Positions 57,561-64,000 of a stretch of DNA of 64,000 nt are shown one piece after another; within the stretch, counting starts at the first letter, position 1, and the number at the start of each line of letters is the position of its first letter. Source of the DNA: Tieghemiomyces parasiticus (Eukaryota > Kickxellomycota > Dimargaritomycetes > Dimargaritales > Dimargaritaceae); NCBI GenBank assembly GCA_027575765.1, contig JANBPT010000001.1, forward strand, positions 124,001-188,000, given 5' to 3'. The notes under the pieces are model-generated. The model saw only the letters and a program-made list of their open reading frames with translations, was not told the DNA's origin and searched no databases. Position numbers and translations under genes: made by a program.

Positions 57561-58337
57561 CGGCATCAAGGAGGCAAAGAATGAGAAGTAACGGCTAGCC
57601 TCGAGCCTGCTGTCTGACCCCAACACGTTCAAATCCTAGGGTCTCCCCCCTCCCCTCCAGCCCTAGCGCGCTACCTACGAAGCTTCCTCTTCTTCACCCT
57701 TACATACCGATTTCTTCTCCACTCTACGTTTACACTTTATTCGTCATCCGCATCCTCTTGATTCACGTTGTCCCACCCTCTACATAGCTTCTGTTTCCCT
57801 TTACCATTAGCTTGCAGCGCCCCTCCTCCCCATTAAAGACAGTGGTTATTTTGAATCTTTTCTGGAGCCAATTTAGTGGTACAAGTCGTGTGAGTAGGAT
57901 GGGAGTGGAGAGGGGGGACTAATGTAGCGAACTACGATGTAACATGAGCTGGCATGGTGTGACAAACATTGCATTATAACGAAAGTTTCGTGAAATGTGA
58001 CGGCCTATTTGATGTGTATTTATAACGGTATAGCACAGCCAGTTGTCAACTACCAATGGTTCAGAACTGCCCAGCAAGAGTTAACATAAACCAATGTCGA
58101 TAGATATCATCATGAACCTAGGAACTTAAGATAAATATGTAATTTCGATAACGGTGAATAAGAGTTGGAAATAAAATGGCGCCCGACGGCGCCAGCGGAA
58201 AGAAGGTGTGGGTGGGGATTAGAATGCGCTATTGGTTGATTGTGCGTGTGTGTGTGTGTTTCTTTTAAAGGAAGGAGGGTTGAAGATCAACATTATTTGC
58301 TTGTCAAATAAGGCGGGAAGGGGAAGGGGGACTTGGC
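57561..58337. other. convergent intergenic region with GT repeat
   Basis: 777 bases between two stops. The first 270 bases are C/T-rich. A (TG)n tract with one C lies at 58241-58259. No gene seen. Confidence 0.55.
58241..58259. repeat. (TG)n microsatellite
   Basis: TGTGC followed by seven GT units, near the 3' end of the exomer adaptor gene. Confidence 0.85.
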
Positions 58338-61300
58338 TTACCACTCGCTCCCCTCCATCTGAAAAGTCTGGGCGAAGGCAAAGTACCGGGTAACGAGTCG
58401 ATGGAGCGGGGGCGCGAGGTTCATCGAAATCAGCACATTTTGAACCTTAGACAGCCCATGTTCCCGGATCAACGTGACGACGTGGGCGGCGACGGCCGAG
58501 GGGTAAATCATTTCGTTGTACCACCGTTCCTGGTAGATGGCGAGCTGCACCACGGCATTGAGCGCCATCTGGAGGTTACCTTCCTCGGTGTACAGAGTCA
58601 GCAGCTGGAGCCAGGGTTTAGGGGAGAAGCGCTGCTGGACGCTGTGGATGTAGGCCTCCTTGGACTCCGCCTTGTACAATAAGCGCCACGCCAGGTCACC
58701 GAGCGCTTCCCACTCGGCCGCCGTGTGGCGGAACGTCGACTGCGGGTTGGCCTGTGAGCGGTAGATTTCTGACATGGAGTCAATGTACGCCCGGAGGTCT
58801 TCGTACAGGACCATAAATAGATTGTCCAGCCAGCGCTCACACAGCCGTTTGTGGTGGATCGAACCGATCGGATCGCGGTGTGCCGCTGCCGTCGCCTGCG
58901 GGGGTTGCTTCTCCGTGAACGGCGCGCTAGTGCCAGGTGTCCGCGGCTCAGCATCTCTAACCACGACGGGACCGTCACCTGTATCCACCGGCGGGTCGGG
59001 TTGGGTCGTAATCTCGTCCGCGTCGGTCGTCGTCGTCGTCGCCGCCGCGGTAGCCCAGGCCGACGCGTCATGGGTCTGATCATCGGTGGCAATCGTCCGC
59101 GATTCCGCTTCGATATCCACACTAATCATGGATTGGCCATCGGCGTCGCGGTCCTCCTCGTGGTGAGTGCCCGTCCCTCGGTCTTCGCCGTTGTCGGCAC
59201 CTGGACGTTCGTGCGACGGTTGGAATCCTACGGCGTCCTCAAATTCAGAATCCATCGATGTCAGGGGATCACGAGTACGTACCGAGCCGTCCTGAGAGGC
59301 ACCGAAGGTACCAACGTCGTCGGCCACGGCAGAATCCGATAGATGAAGGTGGTCCAGGTCGTCGAGGACACGTACCTCGTCCGGGGCCGCTAAGGTTTCG
59401 GCTCCCGCCGGCGGCGGAGAGGATGAGGTAGGCGTCCCCGATGTTGGCGGCGTAGGTGATGGAGCCCGGGGTTCGGTGGGCTCGTCAGCGGTTCGAACCG
59501 GTGCGGCCACGGGTGAGGCGGCGGTAGTGGCGTTGTCATCGGGAGCCGTGGTGGTAGTGGTGTCCTCCCGCGCTTTTTGCTGCCGGTACTCGTCCTCCAT
59601 GACAAATACCGCCGACCGTAGTCGTAGCAGCTCGTCCCACCCGACTTTCTTGACGAGCTGAGCCAGGAACCCGTACGCCTTGGAGAACGTGCCTCGCAGG
59701 CCTGGGGCCGGTAGCCGCAGTAGGTACGATTCAGCCGGGTCGACCAGTTTGGGCTCATAGTCTGACAGGTCCATGACGTTGCTGAGTTCCGTCTTGACCG
59801 GCAGGTGTACCTTGGCCGGCTGCGGCATGCGCGGGTAGTCCTTGTCGGTGAAAGTGAACATGGGGCAGGAGTTGAGCGTGAGGAGGGCCAGCTCGAATCG
59901 TTCCGCCGTCACATAGGCCTCGGTTAGCTTGGCCCAGGCCAAAAACTCCGACGGCGCGCACTTGACGGCATACTTGGCCAACTGGATTGCCGCGTCGAAC
60001 TTCTTCTTGCGCAACAGGAAGTCGACCTGTGCGTGCAGGAGGCTGTAGCTGGCCGGGGATTTCTGCAGAGCCTCGTGCAGGATACGCACACCCTTCACCT
60101 CCAGGTTAGCCCCGAAGTAGCAGCGCGCCAGTAGGGCTCCCACTTCGGCGTCCTTCGGGTACAGGCTCTCGTAGAATTTGGCGGCGGTGGTGAACCTGCC
60201 GCAGTCCTCAAAGTACTTCAGGAGACCGTCGTTGAGGTAGTTGCGGATGGGGGTCGTCATTTGCACCTCGGAGTTGGACCCGAGCTGCCAGCCTGAAGAG
60301 GGAAAAGGCGGAAGGCGGTGGAAGGGATGGTTATAAAGGAGTAATTAGGGCTGAGTAGAGGGAGAGGGACTGGTAGTAAGGCGGCCATTTGGCAGTATGA
60401 ATGGTCACTCGGGCCACCGTCCAGCCAGCTCGTTCAAGGTAAAAATGTGGACCTACCTTGCCAGTAGAGCGCCGCACAGGACTCCAGGAACCGGTTCTCC
60501 ATCATAGTCGAGGCGAGAGGGTACACGCGCCGCAGGGCGTGCAGTCGATAGCCGCCCTCCTCGTTGTACAAAATGGCGCGTAGCGTCGCCGAGACATGGC
60601 ACTCCTGCCACAGTTGGGCCGTGGTAGCAATTCGTTCCCCACGGGGTGTCACGGCGTAGCTGTCGACACCGCCGGGGATCCTGACCTCCACCCGCACGTC
60701 CACATGGGAGAAGGCGTTGTAGCAGCTGGGGTAAGAAAATGAGGGTTGGTCAGTGCGGAGGATAAAATCGGAGGTTAGGGCTGGCATCGATATTCGGAGA
60801 TATTGTTGGTAGGAGGGGTACCGTAAGCTGACAAACAAGAAATTCGCCTCGGCGGGAAGTGGGAAACCTACCAGAAAATGCCTGACCGGATCTTCCATGT
60901 GGGAGTTTTGGTGAACCAGCCCTGGCTGTCGTCGACAGAGTACGTCAGCGAATTGATATAGGCGGCCAGACTAGCGGAGGAGGAGGCGTCGGCACCCAAG
61001 ACATTATGGTAGGAGCCGATCTAATGGGACAAAGGAAGTAGATGTAAATGTAATATTCGTGGCTGAGTGTCAGTCAGGATGCACCAAGGTTACGTTCATC
61101 ATCTCACCAATGGCTGTTGTAGGTCACCCAAGGCTCTACCGTTCAAACACTGAAGACATCAGCAATATACTTACCTCTTTGATGGCGGACTTGTTAATGG
61201 TGTTGACTTTGGTGACGTGGCAAAGGTCCGGCGGGCCGAGGTCACGGAAGGCGGCTGTAAAGGCCGGAGGCGTAACCCATGGGGATTAAGGGGATTACGA

Positions 61301-61587
61301 TGGTTTACAGAAATGAGAAAAAAGGGCGAGGGTAAATAGTGGTAGAGGTGGTTAAGACACATCATTTGGGCGGGTCTCGTGCTATTCATATCACCTCCCC
61401 TGTACCAAAAAAAAAAAACAATGCTGGATGCACGTCTTGCTAACCATATCCATCATAATCCGGCACTCCGGCGGAGTTCGGCCGATGAATTATTCCAGCA
61501 CTTACCTAGACTCTCGGTCCGGACGGCGAGGGCCTCGCCGACCTCATTCTCAAAGAATTCGGGGACGTCGCGTAGGGTGTCGGCCAT
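58338..61587 (-). CDS. exomer cargo adaptor, ChAPs family (Bch1/Bud7/Chs6)
   Basis: Five exons on the minus strand: 61506..61587, 61175..61254, 60872..61020, 60457..60725 and 58338..60292. Introns are 251, 154, 146 and 164 bp and phases match, giving 844 residues. Conserved ChAPs segments appear in order: FRDLGPPDL (about 30), WKIRSGIFCCYNAFSHVDVRV (about 95-115), GGVDSYAVTPRGER, GGYRLHALRRVYPL, then PIRNYLNDGLLKYFEDCGRF and YESLYPKDAEVG. Helical-repeat (TPR-like) segments and a conserved end (YQERWYNEMIYPS) follow. Exomer adaptors bind Arf1 and Chs5 at the trans-Golgi and carry chitin synthase III and other cargo to polarised surface sites. An acidic Ser/Thr/Asp/Pro-rich insert at about 435-668 separates the halves. 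I cannot say which yeast paralogue it matches, so no symbol is given. Confidence 0.92.
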
Positions 61588-62721
61588 GGCTGCTGAGTAG
61601 GAATCGGCAGGCTTCAGATGTGATAGGGGACGGCAGGCGGAGCTACAGTGCACTGGGTTGCGAGGGGGATGGGTAGGTGGATGGTCGGGCCGCGATGTGG
61701 TTTACGATGAGACGCTAGATGGGCCGGCGCCAAGTAGCCGCAATGACGAGACGGATGGGGGGAGGCGAGAGGAAAGGTCAGACCGGAGGGAGTGAGGACA
61801 CGAGCAAACCGCGGGCTGGAATGGTCGACCAGCTGAAGGTGTGAATGGGTCAATGTAGATGACAGGCGCAGGGCTCACAAAAGTTAGTGGGGGGGGGTGA
61901 CGAGATGAAGCCCGATGAGGCACCTGGGGGTGTTTGGGAGATGGAGAGGGGGGGAGGCGGCGTCCCGAGCTGGGACGGTGCGTGCGGCACAGAGGCGGAA
62001 GAAGGACCTCACTGGGGTATCGGGCCGCAAGCGAGCCGAATTTCTGGTTGTCTTCTCCCCTGCATTTTGAATGGAGACGGCTCCCTCGCTGTGCTGTCAT
62101 CCGGGAAGCACGCTATGCTATAGGGTCAGGATGATGGGGATCACTTCATTCCGGTGCAGTGGGAGCTAGCTATATACAGTCCCCTTGGACGGCAATGTCA
62201 GGCCCTCGGCTTGCAAACCCAAAGCGAGACACACCATATTCGACTCGACCTTCGACATGCCTGGATTGCGTTCTCGGCCAACCGATTGATGATCGGGCAA
62301 CCTATGAACTCTAAACGATGACTGATTCTGCCCCCCTCCCCCTCGTTATCTGTACCTATTATCCCGCGGGTCTCGAGACACTTGAGATGCTTCCATAAGA
62401 GCGTGGGTGGTATACAAAAATTTATCTCTTCAATGGACACATAAAAAGTCGGGCTTCTGATTTTTTAGAAAAGGAATTGAGAATACACGTATGTACGAGT
62501 AAAAGGGTGAACGGGTTAGATAAATAAAAGGCAATAAAATAAGCTTGCGGCCTAAACTTCTTGGGGGACTGAGAGGCCGAGGAAATGGGGACTACGCATG
62601 AACCTGATCGCGGGCGGAGTAAAACCCACCCTAATGGGTATCTGTCACATCTAGGGACCAAACCAAACCAAGTAGATAGGGGGCCGGACATAATAGCCAG
62701 TCAAACAGGACAACGAGGCAG
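61588..62721. other. intergenic region with exomer adaptor leader
   Basis: From 61588 to about 62000 the plus strand is G-rich, so the adaptor coding strand is C/T-rich as for other leaders. An A-run of twelve lies inside its first intron (about 61408-61419), not here. From 62440 to 62530 the DNA is A/T-rich, fitting the 3' end of the ceramidase gene. No separate gene seen. Confidence 0.5.
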
Positions 62722-64000
62722 CTACAAGAAGCCCTTATCGTCCAGGTTGTGGTGGAGGTAAGGCAAAAGGCCTCGGTAGTAGCAGATGCTGAACTTGTGG
62801 TGCCGACCGAGGAAGTAGAGACGCATGGCCTGGTTGAGCAGGATGAATCCGTAGCAGCCGAGCGAGGTGAGTACGTGCCACCAGCCGTGGAATTGGAACA
62901 CGGCGGCTAGGGGTAGACCGACACTGTGCCGGGCGCTCTGGAGCTGACTGCAGAATGCATTGTCCAGGTTCCACATGACAAACCCGCCGGCAAATGTCAG
63001 CGAGCTGAACGTGGCCAGCTTGGCCAAGCTGCGGCGGTAGGGGCCCTGCGGGATGCTGCGCACCAGGTGAACGGAACGGCCCAGCACAATGAACATCTGG
63101 AGGGCGTAGGCCACCTGGTGGAACACTGGCTCGTGGGTCAGTAAGTAGGCCACCGTTACGAACGTGCAGTAGAGTACCAGCAGGCCCAACAGCTTCCAGT
63201 CCATACCCGCTCGCTTATTCATCTCGAAGAGACAGTACATGGAGATGGAGGTCGCGTAGATCACTGGAGGAGGAAGGGGCGAGAGGTGGACAGTTAGTGG
63301 TCGCAAATATGATATTTAGGGGTAGGCGGGTAACGTAGTGCCAGCCGATGGAGATTTCAAAACCAAGGCTGAGTTCTGCGGGCGGAGGTATCACTTACTG
63401 GGCAGTTCGTCCATCAGTTGCATCTCATAATGGAGGGTCGTATGGAACAGGCAGCTGGTTCATAGTTCGGTAATAAGACGAGACGAAGAAGGCGTAGGGT
63501 TAGCGACAACGCAGAGTATATATCTATACTGTGCGCTCGGTTCGCGCGCAACGACGGTCCGCCTGGGGCTCTAGTATCCCGATTCTTCCTTACCTGCCAA
63601 TACCGACCAGGAGCATGCCAAGATAACATATGGTAAAGCGGGTTTCCAGCTGGTGCTTGCGGATGAAGCAGATGCCGAGCACAGATAAGAAAACTATGTG
63701 AAGGTATTACAGAGTTTGAGTGGAAAGCGTAACGAAAAGGGTCGGTCAGACACAGCCGTACGGGTGGTTGTGAGTGAGGTCACCAAGCTGCTCTCGTGCC
63801 CGCAGTTCAGAAACACGGGATATGCCCCTTGCAACGCAACCAGGCATTGACTACCCGACAACACATAGCCAGGAGGCCACTTACGAAAACAGATGTTGGT
63901 GGCCGTGTTCCAAAACTCGGCAATGTAGAGGCTCGTAACGTAGTTTTCCTGATGGATGCGAGCCGCAATCGAGGAGGATGGATACCCGTGATAACAATGG
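62722..64000 (-). CDS. alkaline ceramidase (ACER/Ypc1 family), 5' end outside window
   Basis: Four exons visible on the minus strand: 63885..64000 (continuing beyond the window), 63594..63693, 63399..63454 and 62722..63263. Introns are 191, 139 and 135 bp with matching phases. The visible protein starts with GYPSSSIAARIHQENYVTSL and YIAEFWNTATN, the family N-terminus. It continues with ETRFTICYLGMLLVGIGS, CLFHTTLHYEMQLMDELP (metal and catalytic His and Asp) and several hydrophobic helices. Then come GGFVMWNLDNAFC and QFHGWWHVLTSLG, which supplies the HxxxH zinc ligands. It is a seven-helix ER/Golgi membrane hydrolase that releases sphingoid base from (phyto)ceramide. The usual Trp-Gly-Pro after GY appears altered to Pro-Ser. 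Perhaps only a few residues are missing at the N-terminus. Confidence 0.93.

Overview
The window is nuclear DNA from a filamentous, probably early-diverging fungus. It has intron-bearing genes (GT-AG introns mostly 110-650 bp) with pyrimidine-rich leaders. Several families are fungal or nearly so: AIP3/Bud6, the exomer ChAP family, mitofissin/DUF1748 and a Kre9/Knh1-like GPI protein. An augmin HAUS5-like gene, absent from the standard yeasts, sits beside a centrin gene. I cannot place the species from sequence reading alone. Kickxellomycotina/Zoopagomycota-type fungi are a guess.

Layout. 1-352: 3' end of a coiled-coil gene. 1392-2640: U1-type zinc-finger gene. 2641-15901: a gene-poor stretch of about 13 kb holding a dead mariner transposase and one half of a diverged repeat pair. 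15902-17050: BED-finger gene. 17051-18538: intergenic, with the second repeat copy. 18539-19249: GNAT acetyltransferase. 21182-23293: kynurenine-type aminotransferase. 23294-26253: intergenic with decayed coding-like DNA. 26254-26472: mitofissin. 27474-28007: Kre9-like GPI protein. 29899-34342: a six-exon S9A (oligopeptidase B-like) protein that appears to have lost its whole catalytic triad. 34880-35916: Trp-centred, possibly SANT-like gene. 36715-38565: double CCCH finger gene. 38566-47290: second gene-poor stretch, with a strong G-quadruplex motif and a possible Copia relic. 47291-50458: HAUS5-like augmin subunit. 51013-51964: centrin. 52234-54348: organellar prolyl-tRNA synthetase. 55308-57560: Bud6. 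58338-61587: exomer cargo adaptor (Bch1/Bud7/Chs6 family). 62722-64000: alkaline ceramidase, with its 5' end outside the window.

The right 17 kb is dense and looks like housekeeping and cell-architecture DNA. HAUS5 and centrin, both microtubule-organising proteins, are divergently arranged over 554 bp. Bud6 (actin/polarity) and the exomer adaptor (polarised secretion of chitin synthase-type cargo) converge. The mitochondrial theme is carried by mitofissin, the prolyl-tRNA synthetase, the aminotransferase with a presequence and possibly the S9A pseudopeptidase. I found no CRISPR array, rRNA gene or convincing tRNA gene. The most unusual items are the triad-less S9A protein, the fungal HAUS5 gene with a 39-nt in-exon GT-AG segment carrying a TGA, and the mariner fossil whose catalytic Asp codons both decayed at CpG sites.
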